A stretch of 64,000 nucleotides of DNA from Mucilaginibacter mallensis (GTDB taxonomy: Bacteria; Bacteroidota; Bacteroidia; Sphingobacteriales; Sphingobacteriaceae), in contig NZ_LT629740.1 in NCBI RefSeq assembly GCF_900105165.1, positions 2,790,001-2,854,000 of the forward strand, given 5' to 3'. A program made the translations under genes and the position numbers. Shown piece after piece: positions 53,321-62,249 of this stretch. Every line of letters begins with the position of its first letter. The first letter of the stretch is position 1. The notes under the pieces were generated by a model. That model was not told where the DNA came from and did no database searches. It saw only the letters and a program-made list of their open reading frames with translations.

Positions 53321-53839
53321 CTAACTGGCGACATTTAAGGCCAGTTGATTAACTTTTACAACAACGGCGCAATCCAGTTGTTCAATAACCATGAGTACTT
53401 TTGTTCCCATAATCTTGTTTACAAGGCCTTCTTTATTCACAAGCAGGCCGTCGGTTATTTTTACCTTGTCGCCAATTTTTAAACTTTTTAAGCTAATAAC
53501 CTCAGCATCCGCGTAGTTTTGTGTAATTGATCTGATCTGCTCAATTTCCAGCTCTGTAATTACCACGTGTTTACCATTATGAGATAACAAAGTAATCACC
53601 CCTGGGGAACTCTTAATCTTATTTACCTCTAACGGAGAAGCTTTTACAAAAAGATATGATGAAAAAAAAGGCTTTTCTACCGTCTTTACCCTATCAGCCC
53701 ATTTGTTGCGGGATGTGATCAACGGGCAATAAGAAACAATCCCCTGTTCTTTAAGATTCTTATCAACTTTTTTTTCAAAATTAGATCGGGTATAAATAAC
53801 CATCCACTGGGCGATATTTTTTTTTAATCCAATTATCAT
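53321..53839 (-). CDS. UpxY/NusG-family transcription antiterminator
   Basis: 172 residues. The NGN domain covers about 10-110 ('QWMVIYTRSNFEKKVDKNLK', 'PFFSSYLFVKASPLEV'), followed by a KOW domain (about 118-165, 'IGDKVKITDGLLVNKEGLVN'). Specialised NusG paralogues of the UpxY type load at a 5' leader and allow polymerase to read through long capsule or exopolysaccharide operons. In Bacteroides UpxY is usually the first gene of the operon it serves; here it is divergent from the operon starting at 54447. No UpxZ-like repressor is seen. The leader element at 54164 is the obvious candidate recruitment site. Confidence 0.9.
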   Translation of the reverse strand: MIIGLKKNIAQWMVIYTRSNFEKKVDKNLKEQGIVSYCPLITSRNKWADRVKTVEKPFFSSYLFVKASPLEVNKIKSSPGVITLLSHNGKHVVITELEIEQIRSITQNYADAEVISLKSLKIGDKVKITDGLLVNKEGLVNKIMGTKVLMVIEQLDCAVVVKVNQLALNVAS

Positions 53840-54163
53840 ATTTTCACGATTTAACTTATGCGGGATATATCTAGAAATTATCGTACCAAATAAATTCAGT
53901 TTCTAATTAATTAATAATAATTTAATATAGGTATCTAATTATAGATACACGTTTTTATATATAGCTACTAATCAATCCATAAGGTTTTGTTTCTCCCGAT
54001 TAAAATACGACATGATATTTTAAAAATCAACTATTCCGAAACAATCTACCAATTCCGCACAACTTTAATAATCGCAGAAGAAACGTAAATCCAACGTTAA
54101 AATCCGTATCACCTCATTTTATTGACGCTTACTTCTCACTTTTTCACAATAATCAGCGCCGCG

Positions 54164-54270
54164 TTATACACATTTTCACACATTGTATCAGATTGACATA
54201 ATTTTACAAAACCAATAACAATAAGCCTAATTTTATGAAAATATTTTATCCAAGTGCTGACAATATTAGC
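54164..54270 (+). promoter_or_regulatory. Duplicated leader element, copy B (upstream of the exopolysaccharide operon)
   Basis: 54164-54190 is identical over 27 bases to 51111-51137. TAATTTTATGA (54228-54238), then TTATCC, GCT and GACA follow in the same order as in copy A. TAATTTTA near 54200 is a near match to the -7 consensus. It sits between the divergent UpxY-like gene and the wza-like gene. The rest of 53840-54446 is AT-rich, with the possible short ORF at 54235-54397. Confidence 0.6.
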
Positions 54271-54397
54271 ATTAACGATATTCCCTGATTGTTTTATTGC
54301 AAATAAGGTCACTGTAAGTGAAATGGCGAAGCCATACTATCTGGATAAAAAACACACTCCTTTTAACTATTCGATTACGCATCCGGCAATTCAATAA
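54235..54397 (+). pseudogene. Possible small secreted peptide, interrupted by a one-base frameshift
   Basis: The ATG at 54235 opens a 17-codon frame (MKIFYPSAD...). Skipping one A in the run 54238-54241 gives MKYFIQVLTILALTIFPDCF, a convincing signal peptide, then IANKVTVSEMAKPYYLDKKH and a stop at 54397. Within the uninterrupted frame only a GTG at 54254 could start. The hydrophobic leader suggests a former or present short secreted product, or simply a translated leader of the operon. It ends 49 bases before the wza-like start. Confidence 0.3.
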
Positions 54398-54446
54398 CAG
54401 AATATTTACCGCAATACGCCTATTCATCGTACCCTAATTAACCAAT

Positions 54447-55202
54447 ATGAATATAAATATAAATCACCGTACGCTCTTATTATTTGTATCATCCGTTATT
54501 CTTTTTGCGGCATCCTCCTGCAATTCGTACAAGAACATCCCCTATTTTCAGAATGTGAACCGTTCAAACACTGTAAATGAGAAAATTGATAATTATTCAC
54601 CGATTACCATTCAAAAACAGGATATTTTAGGAATTACGGTCACCAGCCTTAACCCTGATGCCTGGAAAGATGATAGTGTGAAACCAAACGGGTATTTGGT
54701 AGATATGAATGGTAATATACAATTACCCTTAGTGGGAAGCATGAAAGCCGAAGGATTTACCACTAACGATCTTCAGCAGCAAATAGCAGCCAAACTGGCA
54801 ACCTATTTAAAAGAACCGTCTGTTAATGTAAGGATCATGAATTTCAAGATATCGGTGATAGGGGACGTAGCGCATCCAAATGTTTACCCGATACAAAATG
54901 AGCGGGTTACCATCCCTGAAGCACTTGGGCTTGCGGGAGATCTGAATATAACAGGCATCAGAAATAACGTACTACTGATAAGAGAAATTAATGGCAACAG
55001 ACAATATGTTAACATAGACCTTACTTCGGCTGACTTATTTAAGTCGCCCTATTATTATCTAAAAAACAACGATGTAATTTATGTGCAACCGGATAAAACA
55101 AAATCTAATTCAGGTGATAGAAGTTATCGAACAATAAGCCTGCTGTTAGGTGCTTTATCTCTAGTCGCAACTATTGTACTTACCGCTGTAGTAAACAAAT
55201 AA
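54447..55202 (+). CDS. Polysaccharide export outer-membrane lipoprotein (Wza-like)
   Basis: 251 residues with a lipoprotein signal ending at Cys25 (FAASSCNSYKN). The Poly_export domain (about 45-140) contains DILGITVTSLNPDAW and 'GNIQLPLVGSMKAEGFTTND'. An SLBB-like domain (about 145-210, FKISVIGDVAHPNVYPIQNE) follows. One transmembrane helix closes the protein (LLLGALSLVATIVLTAVV), as in Bacteroidota Wza proteins. It forms the outer-membrane exit channel for exopolysaccharide. It is the first gene of the plus-strand operon, with the kinase gene 4 bases downstream. Confidence 0.93.
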   Translation: MNININHRTLLLFVSSVILFAASSCNSYKNIPYFQNVNRSNTVNEKIDNYSPITIQKQDILGITVTSLNPDAWKDDSVKPNGYLVDMNGNIQLPLVGSMKAEGFTTNDLQQQIAAKLATYLKEPSVNVRIMNFKISVIGDVAHPNVYPIQNERVTIPEALGLAGDLNITGIRNNVLLIREINGNRQYVNIDLTSADLFKSPYYYLKNNDVIYVQPDKTKSNSGDRSYRTISLLLGALSLVATIVLTAVVNK

Positions 55203-55206
55203 TATT

Positions 55207-57537
55207 ATGAAAAACGAGCGCCTTTTTCTATCCTCCGCGTTTACCGACCAGGAACACGTCCCGCAAAAAGACATCCGTGGCTTATTTACCAAATACCTGC
55301 ATAGCTGGCCTTTTTTTCTAATCAGCCTGGCACTAACCTTCAGTATTGCTTATTTTTATATCAAAAGCACGAAACCTGTTTATGATATAAAAGCTACGCT
55401 GGCTATAACTGATGAAAAAAAATCGCCGGATGCCAAAGAAGCGCTCGCTGAACTTGATGTTACGGCCCAGCCAAAGGACATTGAAAGCGAAGTCGAATTC
55501 ATCAAGTCCAGGCCATTGATACGCGAAGTTGTTGACGCTTTACAACTGGCAACCAATTATAAAGATGAAAACAACTACAAGCATAGTGATTTGTATGTTA
55601 ACACGCCGATTCGGTTTAAGCTGATACACAGTTCCGGAGACGGGAGAGATCTGTCACTCTTAATTTTTATTAAAGATGCCAATTCCTTTGTAATAAAATC
55701 ATCAAATGGTGAATCACCAGTGTACAAATTTAATACGTTATTAAAAAATGATCTGGGTATCTGGGAACTTACAAAAACTCAAAATTTTGACAGTTACATT
55801 GGCAAAACAATTAACATAAGTATCCAAAACCCGGAAGACGTGGTTACCTTATACCAAAACGCAATTGCAGTAACGCTTAATAAAGACGCGCCTATTATTG
55901 AATTGGAGCTTGAAGATGAAATCCCGGAAAGGGGAAAAGAAATTTTAACCCAACTGATCAATGCCTACAAAATTTCAAGCATTGAAGATAAAAACAAGGT
56001 TACCCAAAGCACCCTTAAATTTATTGACGACAGGCTTTCTACACTTACAGGTGAATTAACTAACGCTGAAAAAAATGTGGAGGGCTTTAAAAGCAGCATA
56101 GGGCTCACCGACATTTCATCCAAATCAAAATTCTATTTAGACAATGTTCAGTCGAACGATTCGCGTTTAAACGACGTTAATATCCAGCTTAATGTAATTG
56201 AAGGTATTGAACGTTATGTTAATTCAAGTACTTCATCCGGCAATGTGCCTGCTACTCTGGGCATTTCTGATCCTGGCCTGATCAGCCTTGTTGACCAGCT
56301 ATCAAAACTACAGCTGCAACACGACAGGTTGCTAGCAACTACTCCCGAACAGAATCCCATATTTGACCCTTTAAACAGACAAATAAAATCAACTAAAACC
56401 CAAATAAAAGAAACCATCGTCAGCATCAAATCTTCCTTGCTATCTGTACAAAGGGAACTTCAGCACAACAATTCCGGTTTTGAAGCTTCAATTAAAGACA
56501 TTCCCGGTCAGGAAAGACAATATATCAGTATTAAGCGCCAGCAAAGCATCAAGGAGAACCTGTATATCTATCTGCTTCAGAAAAAGGAAGAGGTTTCATT
56601 AAGCTATGCCTCTACCATAACCGGTATCCGTACAGTTGAAGAACCTTACTTTATTGCGCCAAAATCAAAAAAACAAGTTCCTTATGTATTGGCATTATTG
56701 CTTGGTCTGGGTGTACCTGTTTCCTTTATCTATGGCCGCGATTTACTAAAAAACAAAGTGCTGACCCGTTCTGAAATAGAAAAGGCAACAGGCGCTCACG
56801 TTATTTGCGAATTAAACCAAAACAAGGGAGATGTGCAGATTGCCGTGCTTGAAAAGGGTGCATACGCCATAACGGAGCAGTTCAGATCGTTACGCACTAA
56901 TTTGCATTTGTTATACCCTGATAAACCAAGCGGCAGAGTAACTATGTTTACTTCGAGCGTTGCCGGTGAAGGTAAAAGTTTTATTGCCAGTAATATGGGC
57001 GCTGCACTGGCTGCAACCAACAGAAAGGTAATAATATTAGAACTGGATATGCGCAGGCCTAAGATATCTGAGATCTTAAAGTTAAAGAGCGATCAGCCGG
57101 GCTTAAGCAATTACCTTACAGGTGAAATAACATTGGCAGAGATAATCCAGCCCTCCGGTATCCATCATCATTTAGATGTGATTGGAGCCGGCCCTATACC
57201 TGACAATCCATCCGAATTACTGGACAATATAAAGCTTGATGTCCTGATTAATAAGTTAAGAAGCGATTACGATGATATTTTGATCGATACACCGCCGCTT
57301 CACCTGGTAACAGATGCCCTGTTGCTGGCAAGAATTTGTGATGTTACCTTATACGTAGTTAAACAAGGTTATACCGATAAATCAGAGCTTACATTTATAA
57401 AACAGATGGTTAAAGAAGACAAACTTCCTAACCTGAATATTGTGTTCAATGGTATCCAACGCTCAAAATACGGTTATGGCTATAATTATGACAATAGCTA
57501 CTATGTGAACCCCAAGCAAAGAAAACAGCGCTCCTGA
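55207..57537 (+). CDS. Polysaccharide co-polymerase and BY-type tyrosine kinase (Wzc-like)
   Basis: 776 residues. A Wzz domain with a first transmembrane helix (about 30-50), a long periplasmic coiled-coil region (about 60-490) and a second helix (about 497-517) come before the kinase domain. Walker A is SSVAGEGKSF with Lys590, followed by VIILELDMRRP (Walker A') and DDILIDTPPL (Walker B). The C-terminal tail YGYGYNYDNSYYVNP is a Tyr cluster for autophosphorylation. It regulates chain length and assembly with the Wza channel and Wzy polymerase. It is the expected second gene of a Wzx/Wzy-type operon. Confidence 0.93.
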   Translation: MKNERLFLSSAFTDQEHVPQKDIRGLFTKYLHSWPFFLISLALTFSIAYFYIKSTKPVYDIKATLAITDEKKSPDAKEALAELDVTAQPKDIESEVEFIKSRPLIREVVDALQLATNYKDENNYKHSDLYVNTPIRFKLIHSSGDGRDLSLLIFIKDANSFVIKSSNGESPVYKFNTLLKNDLGIWELTKTQNFDSYIGKTINISIQNPEDVVTLYQNAIAVTLNKDAPIIELELEDEIPERGKEILTQLINAYKISSIEDKNKVTQSTLKFIDDRLSTLTGELTNAEKNVEGFKSSIGLTDISSKSKFYLDNVQSNDSRLNDVNIQLNVIEGIERYVNSSTSSGNVPATLGISDPGLISLVDQLSKLQLQHDRLLATTPEQNPIFDPLNRQIKSTKTQIKETIVSIKSSLLSVQRELQHNNSGFEASIKDIPGQERQYISIKRQQSIKENLYIYLLQKKEEVSLSYASTITGIRTVEEPYFIAPKSKKQVPYVLALLLGLGVPVSFIYGRDLLKNKVLTRSEIEKATGAHVICELNQNKGDVQIAVLEKGAYAITEQFRSLRTNLHLLYPDKPSGRVTMFTSSVAGEGKSFIASNMGAALAATNRKVIILELDMRRPKISEILKLKSDQPGLSNYLTGEITLAEIIQPSGIHHHLDVIGAGPIPDNPSELLDNIKLDVLINKLRSDYDDILIDTPPLHLVTDALLLARICDVTLYVVKQGYTDKSELTFIKQMVKEDKLPNLNIVFNGIQRSKYGYGYNYDNSYYVNPKQRKQRS

Positions 57538-57630
57538 ATTTGTTCCGAAATTAAGCGTTGCCACCGCAACCACCTTAAACATTATTATACCTGACATTAC
57601 AATGCCCCATTTATCGCGGGGCTAATAACT

Positions 57631-58944
57631 ATGAAAGCTGCTGTACAAAACCTGCCCGTTCACTCAAAATATGCTAAAATAATTGAATGGGGTAAACTAA
57701 TTACCATCACCGGTTCCGCGCAATTGATCATTCAGTTAATTGGTTTTTTAAGTGCAATTATTATCATACGGCTATTGCCAACCAAAGAATATGCACTATA
57801 TACCCTGGCTAATACCATGCTCGGCACTATGATTTTGTTAGCCGACGGAGGCGTATCAACGGGAGTAATGTCGCAAGGCGGTAAAATATGGATGGACCGT
57901 GAAAAGCTGGGACTGGTAATAGCGACCGGGCTCGACCTGAGAAAGAAACTAGCCATAGGAAGTTTACTTGTAGCCGTACCCATTTTATTGTACCTATTGC
58001 TGCATCACGGTGCAAGTTGGCTAATGGCATCCCTGATCACTTTGTCGTTAATACCGGCGTTTTTCACGTCATTATCAGGCACCTTACTTGAAGTCGCTCC
58101 CAAATTAAAACAAGATATCGCGCCGCTTCAAAAAATACAGGTTGGCACCAATATTTTGCGGTTAATGCTTATTGGGCTTACTATATTCACTTTTCCATGG
58201 GCATATATTGCGGTACTCGCCTCAGGTTTACCCCAAATTTGGGCAAACCTAAAATTAAGAAAAACCTCTTATGAATATGCCCGTTTTGATCAAAAGGCTG
58301 ATCCGATAATTACAAAAGAGATCTTAGCTTTTGTAAAACGAATTTTACCGGGTGCCATCTATTACTGTGCATCTGGTCAAATAACTATCTGGCTCATATC
58401 AATTTTCGGGTCAACAACTGCTGTAGCCCAAGTTGGCGCACTTGGCCGACTGGTAATGGTACTCGGCTTATTCAACGTACTTTTTTCAACATTGATATCG
58501 CCCCGCTTTGCTCGCTTAGCTAATGATAAAAGAGTTTTATTAAGTAATTATATCAAAATACAGCTGGTACTATTTGTATTAATGGCATTAATCATAACCG
58601 TAGTTTGGTTGTTCCCAACACCTATTTTGTGGATACTGGGCCCCTCCTACTCCAACCTGAAAAACGAAATGGTATTAAATATTGCCGGTAGTTGCGTTGC
58701 ATTAATAGCAGGTTCCTCTTTTTCCTTATACACACACCGCGGCTGGGCTATAAAACCGATCATACTGATACCACTAAGTATTGCTGCCATTGCCGTATCA
58801 GCATCATTGATCAATATATCCACTTTACATGGCATACTGTTGCTAAACCTATATGTAGCAGGCTTTGAAGCTGTAATGCATGTTCTATTCAGCTTCATTA
58901 TGATTAACAAAGTTAAAAGCGTAAAAGATGTCGTTACTGAATAA
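57631..58944 (+). CDS. Lipid-linked oligosaccharide flippase (Wzx-like)
   Basis: 437 residues with about 12 predicted transmembrane helices. The first is near 25-50 (ITGSAQLIIQLIGFLSAIII), and the fold resembles the polysaccharide transporter branch of the MATE superfamily. It would flip the undecaprenyl-linked repeat unit across the inner membrane. It starts 93 bases after the kinase gene and overlaps the next glycosyltransferase by 17 bases, so it belongs to the same operon. Family sequence conservation is low, so the call rests on topology and context. Confidence 0.85.
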   Translation: MKAAVQNLPVHSKYAKIIEWGKLITITGSAQLIIQLIGFLSAIIIIRLLPTKEYALYTLANTMLGTMILLADGGVSTGVMSQGGKIWMDREKLGLVIATGLDLRKKLAIGSLLVAVPILLYLLLHHGASWLMASLITLSLIPAFFTSLSGTLLEVAPKLKQDIAPLQKIQVGTNILRLMLIGLTIFTFPWAYIAVLASGLPQIWANLKLRKTSYEYARFDQKADPIITKEILAFVKRILPGAIYYCASGQITIWLISIFGSTTAVAQVGALGRLVMVLGLFNVLFSTLISPRFARLANDKRVLLSNYIKIQLVLFVLMALIITVVWLFPTPILWILGPSYSNLKNEMVLNIAGSCVALIAGSSFSLYTHRGWAIKPIILIPLSIAAIAVSASLINISTLHGILLLNLYVAGFEAVMHVLFSFIMINKVKSVKDVVTE

Positions 58945-59917
58945 ACTACCATCTGCTGGTCAAAAACGTGGATGGCCATGGGACGAAGAAGTTAAGGATG
59001 ATATTTATTCATCAAAAACCCAATGGCCTAAAATTTCGATAGTTACGCCAAGTTACAACCAGGGGGAATTTATTGAAGAAACTATTCGTTCTATCCTGTT
59101 ACAAAATTACCCCAACCTGGAGTATATCATTATTGATGGTGGCAGCAAAGATGATACGGTTGAAATTATTAAGAAGTATGAAAAATGGATCACCTTTTGG
59201 GTTAGCGAAAAAGATAAAGGGCAAGCCAACGCTATAAACAAAGGAATTTACAAATGTACCGGTGAGATTTTTAACTGGATCAATAGTGATGACTACCTCG
59301 CCCCCAATGCTTTGGCCAATATAGCCGAAGCATTTAAAAGCGGCTATACCATTGCAGGTAAAGTTTACAACTTTTATGACAATGATCCGGAGTTTAAAGA
59401 CATCGTTGAAAATAAAGCGCTTACCAGTAATCGGTTCATATCTCTTAAAAGCACATTTCATCAACCAGGCATCTGGTGCGATTTAAATAACATTAAAGCA
59501 ACAAGCAAATTTCAGGAGAACTCATCTTATTACTTCGATAGAATATTCTTCACTACTTATTTCGTGAAATTTAAAAAGGTAATCTATAACGATCAGGTAC
59601 TTGTTCATTTCAGGTATCATGAAAATTCAAAAACATTAGTGATACGTGATAGCCATGCGGATGAGTTGATAGAATTTTACAATCAACTATTGGAAAATCC
59701 GCTATTCAGATCTTTTAAAAAAGAAATAAAATCAGCTTTAAAATACCAGCTATTACCCGAAAAACATATTGGCGACTGGGAATATAAGAATGCACATAAA
59801 AACGTGGGCAGCAGGCTATCAAGTTATTTGGGCCTGATGTTCAGAAAACCGGAACTGATTCAATCGCGCCATTTTTTTACAAAGTTAAAAAGAAGTGTTC
59901 TGCAAAACTTAACCTAA
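58928..59917 (+). CDS. GT2-family glycosyltransferase
   Basis: 329 residues. A GT-A domain starts near residue 36 ('KISIVTPSYNQGEFIEETIR') and has 'YIIIDGGSKDDTVEIIKKYE' and 'GEIFNWINSDDYLAPNAL', in which NSDD is the metal-binding DxD-like motif. The N-terminal KRGWPWDEE is common in this subgroup and supports the chosen start, despite the 17-base overlap with the flippase gene. It adds a sugar from a nucleotide donor to the growing repeat unit on the cytosolic face. The transferred sugar cannot be told from sequence. Confidence 0.9.
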   Translation: MSLLNKLPSAGQKRGWPWDEEVKDDIYSSKTQWPKISIVTPSYNQGEFIEETIRSILLQNYPNLEYIIIDGGSKDDTVEIIKKYEKWITFWVSEKDKGQANAINKGIYKCTGEIFNWINSDDYLAPNALANIAEAFKSGYTIAGKVYNFYDNDPEFKDIVENKALTSNRFISLKSTFHQPGIWCDLNNIKATSKFQENSSYYFDRIFFTTYFVKFKKVIYNDQVLVHFRYHENSKTLVIRDSHADELIEFYNQLLENPLFRSFKKEIKSALKYQLLPEKHIGDWEYKNAHKNVGSRLSSYLGLMFRKPELIQSRHFFTKLKRSVLQNLT

Positions 59918-59955
59918 CCGGCTTTTAAACAAGCTAAGCATTTCACGAGTTAAAA

Positions 59956-61098
59956 ATGAAAATCACTTTTATCTGTGCCTCTCTTGAGCCTGGCCGTGAT
60001 GGCGTAGGCGATTATGTGCGCCGACTGGCTTGTGAAATCATTAAACAAGGGCATAAGGCCGAAGCAGTGGCTTTGAACGACCCCTATGTTGCTCTTATAA
60101 AAAAAGATATTCAATGGCTCCATACAGTTGGCTTATCGGTGTTTCGTTTATCTTCATCTTTAAGTATGGCCGATAGATACAAGTATTTACATAATCGGCT
60201 GGAAACATTTGACCCGGATATGGTCAGTTTACAATATGTAGGTTTTGGTTTTAACAAATATGGCTTACCAATAGATATCCTGTTAAAACTTCGCAAAACT
60301 TTAAATAAAAGGAGGTTGCATCTTATGCTCCATGAGCTTTGGTGCGGTATGGCGATAACTGCCGGGCAAAAAGAGAAAATCCTGGGCGAAACACAGAAAT
60401 TCTTTTTGAAAACAATGATAAAAGGGCTAAAACCCGAAGCCATTTTCACAAGTATAGAACCTTACCAGAGTTTCCTGCAAAATATAGGCATCAAAGCCAT
60501 TGTAGTACCCATTTTTGGTAATGTACCTGCCAATGAGGAATGTAATGAAAATGACTGGCAGCACCTGGTTGATGAAACAGGTCTTTCTTCGCTGGTAACA
60601 AACCCTCAGGCATGGCTTACCCTGGGTTTCTTCGGAACCACCTATAGTTGCCAGGGGCTTGATGAGCTACTGGAATTGGCAGCATTAGCTGCAAAATCAG
60701 GAGGATTAAAACTCGGGGTTATATTCATAGGCAATAACAGGGATCAACATACATTAGACTTGATTAAAACTATGCCCAATACCACTTTCTGGCAAACCGG
60801 CGCTCTATCAACTGGAAAGATCAACCGTTGTATGCAGCTTATAAATATTGGCGTGGTAACCAGCCCGGTAGACGGGATCAACAAAAGCGGATCAGCACTG
60901 GCCTGGATGGAAAGAGGAATACCCGTATTAATATCAAAGGCCGACAAACACTACAAAGAAGGTGCAATGGCTAAACAAGGCATATATCAGGCTACTTCAG
61001 TAAATGTGATATTGAATGCCTACAAAACTAAGGATGAGTTAGTACCTGTCAACAATTTAAAAAAAGCCGCAGTCGCCTATACCACATGTAGTCTTTAA
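59956..61098 (+). CDS. Glycosyltransferase, GT-B fold (GT4-like)
   Basis: 380 residues. The N-terminal domain starts MKITFICASLEPGRDGVGDY, with the glycine-rich turn usual in GT-B enzymes that act after uptake of lipid acceptors. The second domain contains 'WLTLGFFGTTYSCQGLDELL' and 'INIGVVTSPVDGINKSGSAL', an atypical version of the GT4 donor site with a less obvious EX7E motif. It is cytosolic or membrane-associated and probably adds a sugar to the repeat unit. It starts 38 bases after the GT2 gene. GT family assignment is tentative. Confidence 0.8.
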   Translation: MKITFICASLEPGRDGVGDYVRRLACEIIKQGHKAEAVALNDPYVALIKKDIQWLHTVGLSVFRLSSSLSMADRYKYLHNRLETFDPDMVSLQYVGFGFNKYGLPIDILLKLRKTLNKRRLHLMLHELWCGMAITAGQKEKILGETQKFFLKTMIKGLKPEAIFTSIEPYQSFLQNIGIKAIVVPIFGNVPANEECNENDWQHLVDETGLSSLVTNPQAWLTLGFFGTTYSCQGLDELLELAALAAKSGGLKLGVIFIGNNRDQHTLDLIKTMPNTTFWQTGALSTGKINRCMQLINIGVVTSPVDGINKSGSALAWMERGIPVLISKADKHYKEGAMAKQGIYQATSVNVILNAYKTKDELVPVNNLKKAAVAYTTCSL

Positions 61099-61136
61099 TT
61101 AAAAAACATACCAGTTAGCAGCGAAATCAGTACAAT

Positions 61137-62249
61137 ATGAGTCACACGTTTCCGAAAAAAATTCTATTGATGGGCCATACTGATGGTTTGGGGGGTGCAC
61201 AAACTGCTTACCGGAAACTATTTGATTTTGCAAAACAGGCCGGTTACGAGGTAAAAATCATCAACATAACTGATAGAAAGACACATGACCAACCTTTTGG
61301 CCGCATTGCTTTAATAGGGCAAGTGGAGCATAAAGTTTCCGGTCTGCAAAAAATCACTAAATATTGGAATCTCGTTTTATCGGGCATGCGCGCAAGGCGT
61401 TATAATCCTGATATTTTTGTGAGTATAGGCCTGTCAAACTCATCAAATTTCATTAGTAAATTTCTGTCGTCAGGCTGCTTCAAAATTGCCCAGGATTTTA
61501 TAGCTGACAGATCGCAGGAAGAAGATATCTGGAATAACAGCCGTAAGAATTTCGATGGTATTGCTGTTCAGGCGCCATCGATGCTTGACTACTGGAAAAA
61601 AACGCTTGCTGATCCTTCAGGTGTAAACTGGCTGCCATGTTTCCCGCAGACACCGGTAGATGGTGTGTTGAAATCAACAAAAGATAAATCAAAGGAACGG
61701 GTCCGGCTAGCATATTTTGGGAGACTAGCCGGCAATAAAGGGTTGAATCTGCTATTTAAATCACTTGCTGCTTTACCTGCATCAGCTAATATAGCACTTG
61801 ATTTATGGGGTAAGGGTGATCAGGAAAATCATCTGAAACAGCTTGCTCAAGACCTCAACCTTGAAAACAAAATTACGTTTTGTGGGGGCTATCCTGCCAA
61901 CCGGGAGGGTGCCGAATTAATGGCATCATACGATGGCCTGGTTTTAACATCCACAGAAATGGAAGGCCTGCCCCTGATTTTATTGGAATCGATGGCTTAT
62001 GGTTTACCGTTTATGGCTACCAATATAGGCGCTATCCGCGACTGTTGCCTGGACAATCCAGACACTATCCTGGTTCAACCTACCCAGGATGAGATAACTA
62101 CAGGATTATCAATACTTGTAAACCGCTTAGTGGACAATGAATTTGATCCCATTAGACTGAGGAAATACTACGAACAAAATTTTTCACCGGCTGTAATGGG
62201 CACCCGCTGGAAAGAGTGTTTTGACAATCCTAAACTATTTTTTTCATGA
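61137..62249 (+). CDS. GT4-family glycosyltransferase
   Basis: 370 residues with a GT-B fold. The N-terminal domain has 'KILLMGHTDGLGGAQTAYRK'. The C-terminal domain has 'VRLAYFGRLAGNKGLNLLFK' (about 190), 'KITFCGGYPANREGAELMAS' and the EX7E-type segment 'LTSTEMEGLPLILLESMAYG' (about 280-300). It is a standard retaining GT4 enzyme. It overlaps the next gene by 4 bases. The donor sugar is not predictable here. Confidence 0.92.
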   Translation: MSHTFPKKILLMGHTDGLGGAQTAYRKLFDFAKQAGYEVKIINITDRKTHDQPFGRIALIGQVEHKVSGLQKITKYWNLVLSGMRARRYNPDIFVSIGLSNSSNFISKFLSSGCFKIAQDFIADRSQEEDIWNNSRKNFDGIAVQAPSMLDYWKKTLADPSGVNWLPCFPQTPVDGVLKSTKDKSKERVRLAYFGRLAGNKGLNLLFKSLAALPASANIALDLWGKGDQENHLKQLAQDLNLENKITFCGGYPANREGAELMASYDGLVLTSTEMEGLPLILLESMAYGLPFMATNIGAIRDCCLDNPDTILVQPTQDEITTGLSILVNRLVDNEFDPIRLRKYYEQNFSPAVMGTRWKECFDNPKLFFS

